Source: Lepidodermella squamata
Taxonomy: Eukaryota; Gastrotricha
DNA length: 64,000 nucleotides
Direction: 5' to 3'
Assembly: GCA_047495785.1 (NCBI GenBank)
Contig: JBLDXI010000015.1
Location: 4,526,001-4,590,000 of the forward strand
Of this stretch, positions 10,001 through 21,170 are shown piece after piece. The notes beneath the pieces were generated by a model. That model saw nothing but the letters and a program-made list of their open reading frames with translations. It did not search any database and was not told the DNA's origin. The first letter of the stretch is position 1. The number at the start of each line of letters is the position of its first letter. Both the position numbers and the translations under genes were made by a program.

Positions 10001-10504
10001 TTAACGACGGCCTGGGCCATTGGCGGAGTCCAAGAATGTTCGCATCCTCGCCATTCTCACGGCATCCTCTGCGCTGCAAGCACCTCCCAAATTGACGAGA
10101 CAAACACGCTTTCTGAAAAAATATAGGAAATACTCAAAATGTATCTCATGACGTCCGTCCTTACTCTTCGTGATAGGCTTGGTTCGCCAGGCCGTTCAGG
10201 GATCGTTTCACGTTGTTGATTTGTTGTCCGTCGAGCATGCTTTGACCATTGGCCATGACTGGGCTTGCAGAGAGTCCTTCCAAGGCATTGATGGCGTCGT
10301 AAAGAGTTCGGCGGGCGTCGCTAAGGCGCTTCTGGTGGCTGGGAAAAAAATCAATTTTTTCCAAATAGTTACGGAATTAATTTCAGATATTTACATGATA
10401 TAATCTCCATAGCCGTCATCGCTATTCATTCCAGCCATCAGTTCACCCTCGGCTAAGTAAATCACCGCAGTGAAAGCCACCAAAACGAAAGTTTGGCTCA
10501 GCAT
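10001..10504 (-). CDS. Calcitonin/DH31-type neuropeptide precursor (peptide gene C)
   Basis: Three exons, 10504-10395, 10338-10165 and 10112-10001, both introns phase 2; 131 residues. Signal peptide MLSQTFVLVAFTAVIYLAEG. A long spacer with internal KR sites follows, then EEKR and a terminal 31-residue peptide beginning VCLVNLGGAC and ending FLDSANGP, followed by GRR and stop. Two N-terminal cysteines (7 residues apart) and a C-terminal Pro-amide made from PGRR are the hallmarks of calcitonin-type peptides. The length of 31 and ...GP-amide also match insect DH31. The last exon carries the whole mature peptide, as is usual for such genes. The predicted receptor is a class B GPCR of the calcitonin-receptor type. 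Confidence 0.85.
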
Positions 10505-11244
10505 GTTTTAAAATGGTTATGGAACCAGTCACCAATGAAAAGAGTATACGTAGGATGTGGTGATATCCTCAGTTCATTTTTCGCTATTTATACTGATGAA
10601 ACTTCCGTCGAGTAATTAAACTTCATAAAAAGCAGATTTCACTGCACTTGACAGGTGGGTTTATTAAATTTCACTATTCAGTATCAGAAGTCGAAACGTG
10701 AGAAAATTTCAAATTTTAGCGGTGATTTCTTCCGACCAGGTTTCACTCCCACTCAAATAAAAAATTCGTAAAATCACACCCAAGCATTGCAAATCTATTC
10801 GAGCTGGAACCAACACATTGACGAAAATTCCAGAAAAGAAAAGGAACATGAGCGGTAACGGTTTTCATCAAGAAGTTGGCTTGCTAATAAAGGTTTAAAA
10901 AGATATTATACCTTATGGCAAAAAGCGCGAACAGAGCTTGGATAATCAGCGAATAGCGAATCAAAATAAAATTGCAATTTGAAGAGAGAGCTCGAGCTGT
11001 CAGTTTCCCCTTTCACATTAGCTCGTACTTGCCAATTCAACTTGATCTCTCATCCTCCCCAAAGTGTTTTCTGATCGAAAAAAACCCGCAAAAAATCTGT
11101 CGATATCAATCATTTTATTTTTCATTGTTGAATCATAAATTATAGGAATAGGATTGAGAAATATAGGTATTTAATCGGCACAGGTATTCAAGATTGGCAC
11201 CTAATTGGTCAAATTGTGAAAGAACGCTAGTTGACTTTCATTGA
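10505..11244. other. Intergenic, 740 nt
   Basis: This stretch holds the promoter side of the calcitonin-type gene and the 3' flank of the phosphonatase gene. I see no further gene. Confidence 0.5.
10587..10592 (-). promoter_or_regulatory. TATA box of the calcitonin-type gene
   Basis: TATAAA on the minus strand (GTATAAATAG) lies about 85 nt upstream of the ATG at 10504. Confidence 0.5.
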
Positions 11245-12145
11245 TTACGGAGTTTGACCAGCAGCAAGGCGGGCTTCAACATCTTTGATCACTTCAGGCA
11301 ATCCCGTCAGGTCATCAATGACGTAGTGAGCCCCAGCGCGGCGCAAAATTTCGCGAGCCACGTTCGCCCGGCGTTGAATTTCAGCCGCATCCATTTTCGC
11401 CTCGTCCTCCAGCGAGTTTACATCCATGTAAGTGGAATAGCGAGCAACGCCCACCGTCCAACAACCGGCATTGAGGCCCTCGCCAATACCAGTCGATGAA
11501 TCGTCCACCTTAACTACAGACTGAACCTGATCGACATCCATCAGGTCCAAGTTTCGGTACAGCATGTGCGGCTTCGGACGTGCTCCATTAGCCACGTCAT
11601 CGCCGGCAACACAGGCATCAGGCACAAAACCCTGCTTTTTCGCTTCTTCCAACAAAATTTCGGCCATAGCATGGTTGAAACCGGTAGAGATTCCAACCTT
11701 TCATAAATAGGGGTGAAAAAAGCTGGGCATAAAAAACTCATCTAACCTTGATTTTATTGTCCTTGCGCAACTTATCGAGTGTTTCACGGGTACCAGGAAT
11801 CAAAGTTCCATACCTTCGAAGGCAGGCCAATTGCATAGGTATGAAGTCCTTGTACATTGCCTGAACATCTGCGTCCGTGGATTGGCGGCCATATTTAGCC
11901 ATCCAACGAGCTGCGATAGCCGGTTGTTCCAGTAAAATCGAAATGTGCTTGTCTTTACGCTGACCCATAGTTCCGGGAGGTCCGCGAGACTCGGTTAGCG
12001 AAATGTCAACGCCGTATTTCTTGAACACGTCCTGAAATACGACTGCTGGTGCAATAACGTACTTGTCGACGGTTGTACCGCTGAAGTCAAGGACTAGCCC
12101 TTTGACGGGACCCACGTATTTCCGAACCCATTTAAAGGCACTCAT
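11245..12145 (-). CDS. phnX: Phosphonoacetaldehyde hydrolase (phosphonatase), HAD superfamily
   Basis: Cleaves the C-P bond of phosphonoacetaldehyde to acetaldehyde and phosphate, the second step of 2-aminoethylphosphonate breakdown. Exons 12145-11747 and 11697-11245 give 283 residues, the bacterial family length. The HAD nucleophile motif is LVLDFSGTTVD. TMGQRKDKH supplies the lysine that forms the Schiff base in PhnX (MGxxK). Later come TRETLDKLRK, VGISTGFN, and VKVDDSSTGIGEGLNAGCW, with the Asp pair of HAD motif III. It is split by a 49-nt intron, so it is a genuine eukaryotic gene. The aminotransferase partner is not in the window. The D-serine dehydratase gene lies 237 nt upstream on the same strand. 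Confidence 0.9.
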
Positions 12146-12381
12146 GATAATAGCGGTTAAAATACTAACACAATAAATATTTAGCTAGAAATTCAACTGG
12201 ATTTGGTCCATTTCAAAGTTTGAACCATTTTTTGAATTTTCAATCGTATTATTCGAGAAACAACGACTAGTCAAACATCTGTGGCCACTCATGTGACCTA
12301 AATAAATTAGGGAAAATTAAGCAAGCTATCTTGGTCAGCCTTTTCATTATTTCAAGTCACAAAATGCCGATTTTTTTCCCC

Positions 12382-13652
12382 TTACCAGCCCCTTGCCGGT
12401 ATCCATTTGTCAACACAGCGCACATCATCGTCCGTTATGTAATAAACCGAGTGTTTGTCGGCAGAAGCACAGCAGTGATACGGTTGGATCAACAACGTAG
12501 ACCCGATGGGGTACTTGCTGAAATCCAGCGGCTCGCTTGCTTGCTGGCGAGCTCTTATGATGCCCACCTCCTGAGTGACTCGCACAAGCACAATCTCGGG
12601 ATGACCAGCCACGCGCGCTGATAACCTCGGAACTGTTATTCCTTCGTTGTTTTGCTCTTCAATCCTGCCCAGGTCGTGCGACAGCGCCGTGAAGCCTGCG
12701 TCTATCAACATGTGGCCTTTTGATGGGTAATGGCCGACTACGCGCGCAAGAACCGCACACGCAATGTTGCTCTCATCACAAGCCCCGATGCCATTCTGCT
12801 GCGTGTCACAAAACGAGTAGGCGCCCGGATGCAGCTCGGTGATGCCCTCCGGAATACTAAACTCACACGACGTATAAGAAAAACACGATGGCGTCGCTCC
12901 GATGCCTACAGCCAGGTTAGCAAGGCCAATTTTCTTGTTAAGCTCCGCTAACCGCGAACCGGTCACACGCCCGATTTCAACAGCCTCGCCGGAGTTTTTC
13001 ACGTAATACGCGTTACCGTCGTGAGCGTAAAGACCGTGCAGAACAGTTGCCGGGCCTTTGGCTATTCTGTGGGCTAACTCTACTGTGCTTTGCGCATCAA
13101 ACATGACCCCGCCACGCCCGTAGCCACAGTCAATTTTAAGGTAGACCGACCACTTTTTCGATGCATTTGGTGGCGGGCTCTTCTCCAAAATTTCCAACCC
13201 AGCAGAACTATCCACAAACACGTGAATGTTGACATTGAGCGGCGCGCTCATGAGCGCATGCAGCCTTGCAATTCAAAAAAATTAAAAGTGACAAGAAACG
13301 TGTTCATAATGTAAAGGCACCTGTCAATGCGCGTTTTATCTACGGCATAATGTGCGAACAAAATGTCTGTGAAGCCGTTGTTCGCTAACAATTCGGCCTC
13401 GGCAAGTGTTGAAACAGTAACTGGTCTATTCTCGACGCCATCCGTCATCATGCGAGCTACCTCACTGAATAAAACAAGCTGAATTTCATTGCGGTTTTTT
13501 GCAAGCTCGACCTACACGCATTTGTGTGTTTTCATGTGAGGACGTAAAACAACGTTGCGGGCCCGGCAGTACTCCAGCATTTTCCGACAGTTCTCCTGAA
13601 CACGTGCTCGGTTAACAACGAAGCACGGCGTAGGTAAATCGCTCAACAACAT
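12382..13652 (-). CDS. D-serine dehydratase-like PLP enzyme (DSD1 family)
   Basis: Fold-type III PLP enzyme that converts D-serine to pyruvate and ammonia; related members act on D-threonine. Exons 13652-13516, 13464-13321 and 13264-12382 encode 387 residues. RPHMKTHK contains the PLP lysine. VTVSTLAEAELLANNGF and LKIDCGYGRGG belong to the alanine-racemase-like barrel. The C-terminal domain has GAYSFCDTQQ, and PYHCC gives the His-x-Cys zinc site of DSD enzymes. The end, VDKWIPARGW, is typical. Start at 13652 chosen because SDLPTPCFVV aligns with the family N-terminus. It has a plausible role in neural or dietary D-amino acid control. Confidence 0.9.
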
Positions 13653-14140
13653 TGCCGCCAGCAATCGACCAAAATTACAAAACTACACAAAGTAAAATAA
13701 GAGTGTAACCAATCATTTTCTCATTTATTGCCAAGGAACGTGCTGCCGATTATCATAAAACGATGTGATAATATAAAAGCCAAAAAAGAGAAAGCAACGA
13801 GCCCAGGTGATATTTTTAAATTTTAACATTTTTAACATTTTTCCGAATTTCCAGCTAATCGCCAAATAATCTGATTAAGAACACGCGATATAATAATCAT
13901 TTTTCCAGCATTTGTATATATATATATCTCTGTTTATAATTTTAATATAGATTTATTCAAGGGACACCGTATATTGTGCATGGGAAGGTATCATTTTTTA
14001 ACTAAATATAAAAGAGAAAGAAACAAAAACCCAACTAATAAGCATAACATTTCACAGAAAAAAATGAAGGCGCGTTAGTTGAGGATAATACATAGATATA
14101 ATTCAATATATCAGACAATGATCGAGCACGATTCAGTTGA
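13653..14140. other. Intergenic, 488 nt
   Basis: AT-rich 3' flank of AMBRA1 and 5' flank of the D-serine dehydratase gene. A short (TA)n run lies near 13914-13928. No gene seen. Confidence 0.5.
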
Positions 14141-16766
14141 TCACGCAATATTGTCATTCAGGCTGTCCAAATTTTGAAGATCAAGCGGAACGATTGGAAC
14201 TATTGACGGAGCAATGCGCAAGCCAGCCATGAGGCGATTCTGATTTTCATTGGGCAAACCTGTACTTTGGGAAACACCCTTTGTATGTTCGATTGCAGAA
14301 CGCGTCATTGGATAGCAACGCACAACGTGTCCCTGTAAAATCAGGAATAAACATTAAAAATATCTATTTGGATTTTCGAAATATTCGCACCTGATTTGTT
14401 CCGTAAATTATTCCTCCCCTGGAATGATCAACCCAGACTAGACAATTAACAGCAAGCCTGGGCAGTTCCCAGAACGGCTCTGAAGAAGGGTGTCTGACAT
14501 TACAGACAGTTCGCAAGGTTCCCGTTTGTGCATTGATTTCGAACACTCGAAGAACGGGTGATGAAAGCGATGCGATACTTATTGATCGTAGTGAAAAACC
14601 AACAACAATAAAATTTCCTTCTGGTGAGAAGCAAAGTGACGTTCCAGAGCCTTCAAATGTCGTCGAGGCAATTGGAAGCCAATAAGTATTCGTAGCAGCT
14701 GTCGATGAAAGCTGAACTGGGGTGGACGATGTGGATGGTCGATCATCAGATTTCTCCGACGAATCTTTAGTCGCCTTGCTGTAGCGACCCGAAGAAGTGA
14801 CGTCAAAAATAGCGACCATCGTGCGATTGAGAGAGGGAGATCCAGGGCCAACAACAATAGGAGATCTGCCAGTGGATGGTGCAGTTTGATCATTGTTCGG
14901 TCGAGAATTGGGCGTTGATAACGGAGAATTGGATGAAAGGACCAAGTTACTAGAGGCGGCAAAAGTGCTGGAAGGAACAAAGCATGCGATTCGAGTGCCG
15001 TCGCTGGAAAGATTGATGGCAGACTCGCCGCGAACGATGCACTCCGTAATTCGCTCCATTACAAGATCTTTATCTGTTAAAGTGGTCAGCTGAGGAGCCG
15101 TTTCGAGATTCCATCTAAACAATTCGGTCGGGGCTTCGCCAAAAAGCGCGGGGCAACTCGGACCCTGTTGGGTGTGAAGGTCGTCCAGCAGAGCACGAAC
15201 ACCTGGGCCCGTTGGAGGAATCAGTAAGCGATTCCTCAACCTTGCAAGAGGTGGCTCAACAGCGTTGACAACTTGGCGATGAATAGCATTTCCGATTGGA
15301 GGGAGAAAACCTTCTTGAATTCTAGACAAACTATCACGAAGCTGCTCAAGCCGACGACGAGTTTCACGAATTTGGGCTTCAAGTTGCGACATCCTCGCCG
15401 AATAATTTTCGCCTCCATTCGAAGAAGCCGCGGCATACGAATTGACAGCTTCAGAAGCTGCGTTGACGGCCGCAGCTGCTACCGACCGAGACATGGGCGG
15501 ACGACCCTCGAGAAACGAGTTCAACATTCGAGCATTTGAGGCTATTGCGGAACGTGGCGTTCCAGCTTCAAACTGCTCAGCTGGATTCCCGTTTGACGAC
15601 GAGGCACCTGCGCCATCAGGCTGATTAGATTCTTGGCCAAGCCGCGATGCGGTTGCTGCCAAGCGGTGAAGAATAGCCTCAGCTTGCCGAAACAGCTGAT
15701 GGACTACAAGCTCAGAATCGTCGTCAAGGCTGTGATGAGCAGCGCGATGACGAGCTCCTCGATCTAAATTACGAGATTCAAGAGGACTTGGTTGTTCGTT
15801 GCGAGACGACCGGCTTCCGCCACGTTCAACGTCCGCTGCCGATACTGCATTTCGGGGAGGCGGTGCTTCTGCAGGTCTGTTGCTGGATCGAGCTAATCGC
15901 AACAGAGGTCTTGGGCGTCGCAATGAAATTGCACTAGCGGGTGCCGCTTGATTGTTAGACATAATGTTTTTCACATCGCCAACAATGTTTTCGAATGCTG
16001 TATACAAGCAAGAACCAGATGGGTCGAATTGCATCCATCTAAATTATAGTATGCAGCAATAAATTAACAGATTGAGACCTATATAAAATACTTACAGCAA
16101 GAATTTCGACTCGAAGTCAATAGAATGGAGACAAAGACTCTTTCGCCAGTTTATGATGAATAAGCCGTGAGCAGTTGACGCGAATAGAAGATCAGCAGTA
16201 GGGTGAAATGTCAAAGACGTTATGGCACTCACGGATCTAATCGGCATTTGTTCAAAGGCCGCGTTCTGACAAAATATAAGTTTCGAATAACATTTCAACC
16301 ATGAAAAAGCTTCCTTACATCGATGTCAAACACGTAGACTTCTCCAGCGAGGCAGCCAGAGGCGACGATATGGGTGTAAACAGGGTGAAATCTGGCACAT
16401 ATTGGCGTTCGATGATGAGCAACAAATGCCCGTTTACACGCCCAACGCTCAGTATCAGATATACGCACAGAATGATCACCGTGTGTGGTGCATATGTACT
16501 GACGATTGGATGAGACAACGGCTGTGTAAGTTGATCTAAAATTCTGATCCAGAGATCCATCGTTGGTCTTCAGCTCTAAATTCTAACGAATCATATAAGG
16601 TTCTTATAACATTGATATTAACATCTCAGATAAATAATACCTTTGGTAGAACGTTCAGCCAGAGTTCTCTGATTAATGCCGTATCAAAAGAAACTGATCG
16701 CCTTTCCTTGTAACCATACTGACTTCGAAGTAAACGTTTTGGTAGTATCAATTTCTTTGACGGCAT
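14141..16766 (-). CDS. AMBRA1: AMBRA1-like WD40 autophagy/ubiquitin-ligase adaptor
   Basis: Scaffold linking Beclin 1 and CUL4-DDB1, with roles in autophagy and cyclin D turnover in vertebrates. Five exons: 16766-16641, 16582-16319, 16265-16096, 16038-14391, 14332-14141; 799 residues. N-terminal WD repeats match AMBRA1: FRSTYTAVVSS, AHHRTPICARFHPVYTHIVASGCLAGEV, SLTFHPTADLLFAST, WMQFDPSGSCLYTAF. A long low-complexity Ser/Arg-rich middle includes a predicted helix near residues 370-400. The C-terminal WD part matches too: NLSSDGTRIACFVPSS, SLCFSPEGNFIVVGF, and IIYGTNQGHVVRCYP across the last junction. It is shorter than the vertebrate protein (about 1300), mainly in the disordered middle. Exon 1 is the least certain. 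Confidence 0.9.
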
Positions 16767-18154
16767 AGTCTATCATAAATCGATATGAAAAAATAGAAAA
16801 TGTGACTTATTAACACTATGCAAGGCCAGTAAAGAGTACAGCCATCGCCGAAAGCTGACTTTAGATTTTAAGAGCAAGTTTTGATAGAGTAATTTTATCA
16901 TCACTATATTATCTCGATCAGACAGATGTTTGAGCTTTCAGTGTTTTTTTGAGACAGAAGGTGACTTAAAGTGAGCATTGAGAATATATAATAAACGAGC
17001 GATAAGCGATTAATTCTCAGGTACAAAGGTTTGTGGAAGCTTAGTCAATCAGTAAAATGCAAAGCGATTGCCTTATCTAGTCGCTGGTCGATCCCAGATC
17101 CCGGTCAGTAATGAATAATGAACTTATTTGAGCACGAAATTCACAAGATGTCAATTGCCTGTACCTCAGGGGAAAGCCATTTTGGGTCTTCAACTTAAAC
17201 TTAATTGTCGCTTCACCGTTCTTCTTGCACCAATCACCTTATCTGCATGTGAAAAACGGGTTTCTGCACGGCGCGATAGCTTCGCGGTAGAAAAAACAGC
17301 GGCGTATTTTGAATAGGGAATAGGGAGCGATTATTTCTAACCGTAACCAGTAACCAGTAGTCTTCGTTGGAAGCGTTTCGCGGTACAAAACTAGGTTTTC
17401 GACGCGTCTTTTTCCGCAAGTTCACGGGACGACCTAAAGTAATTACTATTTAATTTTCACGTTTGTTTATTACAAATTGATTCTATTTTGATTTAAGCGC
17501 GCAAAATAATGATTAAATGCCAATTTTATTAACATTTGGCCGCATGTATTTTGCCATCTCGGTAATGACGGTACGGTTGGCCTGGTTCTGAGTTTTGAGG
17601 AGGCGAATCTCTTACCCTGCACCCTGCTAGCTCTTTAAACTCGTTGATTAGCGCAACCTAATAAGACTTATGCCTTGTGCCCATGTCATGAGGATGCATT
17701 GGGATTCCCATTTTGCTCACTTAGAGATTAGTCTTGACCCAGCATTTTGATTTTTAATGATACGTGGATGGTGGCTGGATTTTAAACCCAGTTTTCATTT
17801 CTTCTTTGAGGACTCCGAGGCATCAGGTTCTGGATCCTGGATCAGTATTGAGATAATATGATGGTGGCCACGACTAGATTTAACGCGATGGAATCTTGTA
17901 TCTTGCCTCTTTCATTGTCCCTGGCCCCTGATAGTTGATAGTTTGTGATTCCTTCTTTGGTATTACAGAGAATAAAGGCTTGGGGAATGGGAACAACCAG
18001 CTCTTGTCAATTTCCAAACTTTTCATCGATTTTACCGCTGCCATTGCATCGATCTAGTGGTTTCAGCCCAGACGAAAATTGATGTGACCCCTGACAACCT
18101 GTTATGAAGTTATCTAATTTCTAATTTGCTTTTTTATTTTATAGATTATTAGTT
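16767..18154. other. Intergenic, about 1.4 kb
   Basis: Region between the divergent AMBRA1 and RBM22 genes. It contains a few short imperfect tandem repeats (AATAGGG twice near 17310, GTAACCA repeats near 17341). A tRNA B-box-like TGGTCGATCCC near 17084 has no matching A box. I see no gene. Confidence 0.5.
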
Positions 18155-19541
18155 ATGGCTTTGTCGAAGAGCTCTAATACATACAATCGGCAAAGTTGGG
18201 AAGATTCAGTAAGATTAAATTGTTAATCAATTGAAGTGCATAGTGATTTCAATTTCTTGTAGGAATTTCCGATCATCTGTCAAACATGCCTTGGCGACAA
18301 CCCATACATGCGAATGGTTAGTCTGAACTTGTGCTTTTGTACTTTCTCTATCAATTTTTTCATTGTAGCTTAAGGACCGTTATGGTATCGAATGTAAAAT
18401 TTGCAATCGCCCATTTACATCGTTCCGCTGGTGCCCTGGCAAAGGCATGCGTTACAAGAAAACAGAAGTCTGTCAAACTTGCGCAAAGTTGAAGAACGTA
18501 TGTCAGACTTGCTTGTTGGATCTGGAATATGGATTGCCCGTTCAAGTTCGCGATTCTGCCACTAAAATTGGTGATAATGTTCCTAAAGATGCGGTAAATC
18601 GAGAATATTTCATTCAAAACGCGGAGAAACAGGTTAGTTGCTCGTTACCTCGGTACTTATGATTTCATATTCACGTTTTCTTTCTCAGTTGACCGTTTCC
18701 GGTGAAGGTGCCCTGGCTGTATCCACACTTGGAAAAGCTCAGCCACCAAGCGATGTCCTTGCTAAGCTTGCTCGAAGCACACCATATTACAAGCGAAACT
18801 TGCCACATATCTGTTCGTTTTGGGTTAAAGGCGAGTGCCGACGTGGCGAAGAATGTCCATATAGGCACGAGAAGCCAACCGACCCGGATGATCCCATGGC
18901 AAGTCAGAATCTCAAGGACCGTTACTACGGTGTCAATGATCCGGTTGCCGACAAGTTGCTTAAGAGGTTAGTTATTTCATGATATCGTGCATTTGAAATC
19001 ACTGGCTCTATTTAGGTACGCGGAGATGCCGAAGCTGCAGCCACCGGATGATATAAATGTCACGACTCTTTACGTTGGAAACCTTGGCGGCGTTGTCGAT
19101 GAAAAGCAGCTTCATGATTATTTCTACCAATTTGGTGAAATTCGGCTGATTACTCTTGTTCCACGTCAGAACTGTGCGTTCGTTCAATTCACCACTCGAG
19201 CTGCTGCAGAGAAGGCTGCAGACAAAGCACAAAATAACCTGGTGATTGGCGGTCGAAAACTGGTGATTCGTTGGGGCAAACCTCAGTCATTGGAGTCAAG
19301 TAAATCGGAGGATGATGCTGCCGCTTTATCGAGCCATTTACCACCAGTCCCTGGTTTGCCGCCAATAGCCCAACCCCCACCAGTTGCTACAGCGCAATTC
19401 TTTGGGCTGATTCCTTTACCAGCCCAACCACCTCCCCAGTCGGCTACTGGTGTCTCGGCTGCAAAGGTCACGAGCTCCGCTCCGCCAACTGCGCCGCCAT
19501 CCGGTCCAGTTCACTATCCATCGCAACTCGGAGACCAATGA
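18155..19541 (+). CDS. RBM22: RBM22, spliceosomal zinc-finger/RRM protein
   Basis: Core spliceosome factor (yeast Cwc2/Slt11-type) that contacts U6 and the intron in the activated spliceosome. Exons 18155-18208, 18263-18316, 18369-18632, 18689-18966 and 19016-19541 encode 391 residues. [20 protein letters not shown] and [19 protein letters not shown] form the N-terminal Cys-rich region. [20 protein letters not shown] is the CCCH finger and [15 protein letters not shown] the linker. TLYVGNLGG with CAFVQFTT are RNP2/RNP1 of the RRM. The C-terminus is Pro-rich and ends [10 protein letters not shown]. Highly conserved throughout. The next gene starts only 108 nt downstream. Confidence 0.96.
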
Positions 19542-19649
19542 AGTGTCTCTTCACTTTTCGGATCACGTTTTTTGTTACGCTGAACAATACAAATTGTTAA
19601 TGCGAGGTTCTTAAGTATACATTTTCTGTGTTATTTTTAGGTTTTTTAA

Positions 19650-20753
19650 ATGATATATTGTTCAATTGGGAAATCGAATCTAGCTTTATTTATTTTGCTC
19701 AGTTTCGCTCCACAATGCCGCTGTTGTTGCGGGGTTGGGACGCGAGAATCTGTGTCCTACCAACTAGATCTGACCAACTATCCAACCCAACCTGTTTTTC
19801 ACTACTATAACGCGTGGAATGTGGCAACTTACACCACTCCTCGCGCCGAATACTCCACTGCAACAGCCACGACCACTACATCAATTTCACCGCTCAGCAC
19901 TTCATCGAATTTCCAGCCTACATATGCACCGACAAGGGCAACTACGACGATAGGAGTTTATCGGCTGAATTGTACTGACAAAGAAAGCGTTGAACGAAAC
20001 TGTCTGCATGGCGTTTGTTACGTCATGGAGGCTAGAGATGCGTCTAATACTCTGGAGAGAGTGATTCTCTGCGAATGTGATGAATTTTTCGGAGGAGAGG
20101 TGTGCGACACGCCTAAAACTGACTACGAAGCAGTTCTGGCCATGTCTGATAAACAAAAAGTCCCTATATCGGCTCTGGTCACTGGAGTTACGGTTGTCGC
20201 TGTGTGCATTGTGCTTTCGGTGCTTGTTATTATAGCTTATTTTACCTCATTCGCTTACACGAAATGCTGTCGCAAACCGGCTAGCAACCGTCGTTCGGTT
20301 TCTCAGATTAGCGAGACCGGAATCCCGCTAGAACAGCAAAACTTGTCGGCAGAAGAAAATGCAGTGCGACGACGTCGTTTAGTTGCCCAAGAAAATCCGA
20401 CTGTTGTGACCGATAGTGTCGAAATGCCGTTGCGAATGTCTCGGCCTAATGTGAGAAAAATTTAAATTTTATTCCGATGCACATTTATGTCGTTTTTTCT
20501 ACAGACTGGATCAGCGCATGTCCTGGTTGTGCCTAGTGGTATGGTTGGCGACGAAGTATCTCCGATTAACTCGCTGGAGTCGGACCGGCGAACGCTTATT
20601 TCCGCTCATATATCTCAACAAGGTGCTCATACGAATAATTATTTCTTCAATGCCTCGCCATCGCTTCGAGGCGGCGCGGCCGCTCCTCTCGCAACAATGG
20701 AACCGGTGGAATCTGATAACACGAATTCTCCCCGAATTTATACACTTGTTTAA
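19650..20753 (+). CDS. Single-EGF-domain transmembrane protein, EGFR-ligand-like
   Basis: Exons 19650-20450 and 20505-20753 encode 349 residues. An N-terminal hydrophobic segment (NLALFILLSFA) is a likely signal peptide. Next is a Thr/Ser-rich stretch. A single EGF domain follows (Cys at NCTDK, RNCLHGVCYV, ILCEC, EVCD; spacing 8-4-15-1-8). A short stalk leads to the transmembrane helix ISALVTGVTVVAVCIVLSVL and a basic juxtamembrane KCCRKPASNRR. The cytoplasmic tail is about 150 residues with RRRR. One EGF domain next to a membrane span is the layout of TGF-alpha/Spitz/LIN-3-type growth factors. A neuregulin-like identity is equally possible. TTATTTTTAG 10 nt before the ATG could be a trans-splice acceptor. 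Confidence 0.8.
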
Positions 20754-21170
20754 CCTAGAAAGAAATGATGCAAATTTTATCAGTCATGAGCCATATTTTT
20801 TTATAAAGAGCTTTGCTGTGCGCGTGTCAACATTTTATTTACCTAGAGTGTGTAAATTATTCGAATATTTATCAAATTTTATGAAATCTATCGATTGATT
20901 GTGACCTTTCATACCTGTTGAAGCATGATTTAATACATGATCGCTTTCCTGATGTTTGTGACGAATATTTTCTGCATATCGCATTAGCTTTTCGACCAGT
21001 AGTGCTCCTTTTTGACGGTTGTGTCTCCTTATAGATCGACGGTAATAAGACAACTTTGGCATTGTCGTTGTTGATGTTTTCATATCGACAGTAAACTCAG
21101 CTACGTTTGAAATATCTTGTTCGGTTTCTAGGTCAGTTTTTGATTGTTAGTTGAAATATTCGGGTACAAA
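20754..21170. other. Intergenic, 417 nt
   Basis: 3' flank of the EGF-like gene and 5' flank of the carrier gene. A minus-strand open frame at 20835-21083 (82 codons) has no recognisable features. TTTCTAG near 21130 could be a 5' splice-leader acceptor. Confidence 0.4.

Noticed and set aside
17080-17105. tRNA B-box-like TGGTCGATCCC
   Set aside because: One base short of the consensus GGTTCRANYCC, and no A box or acceptor-stem pairing at the right distance upstream.
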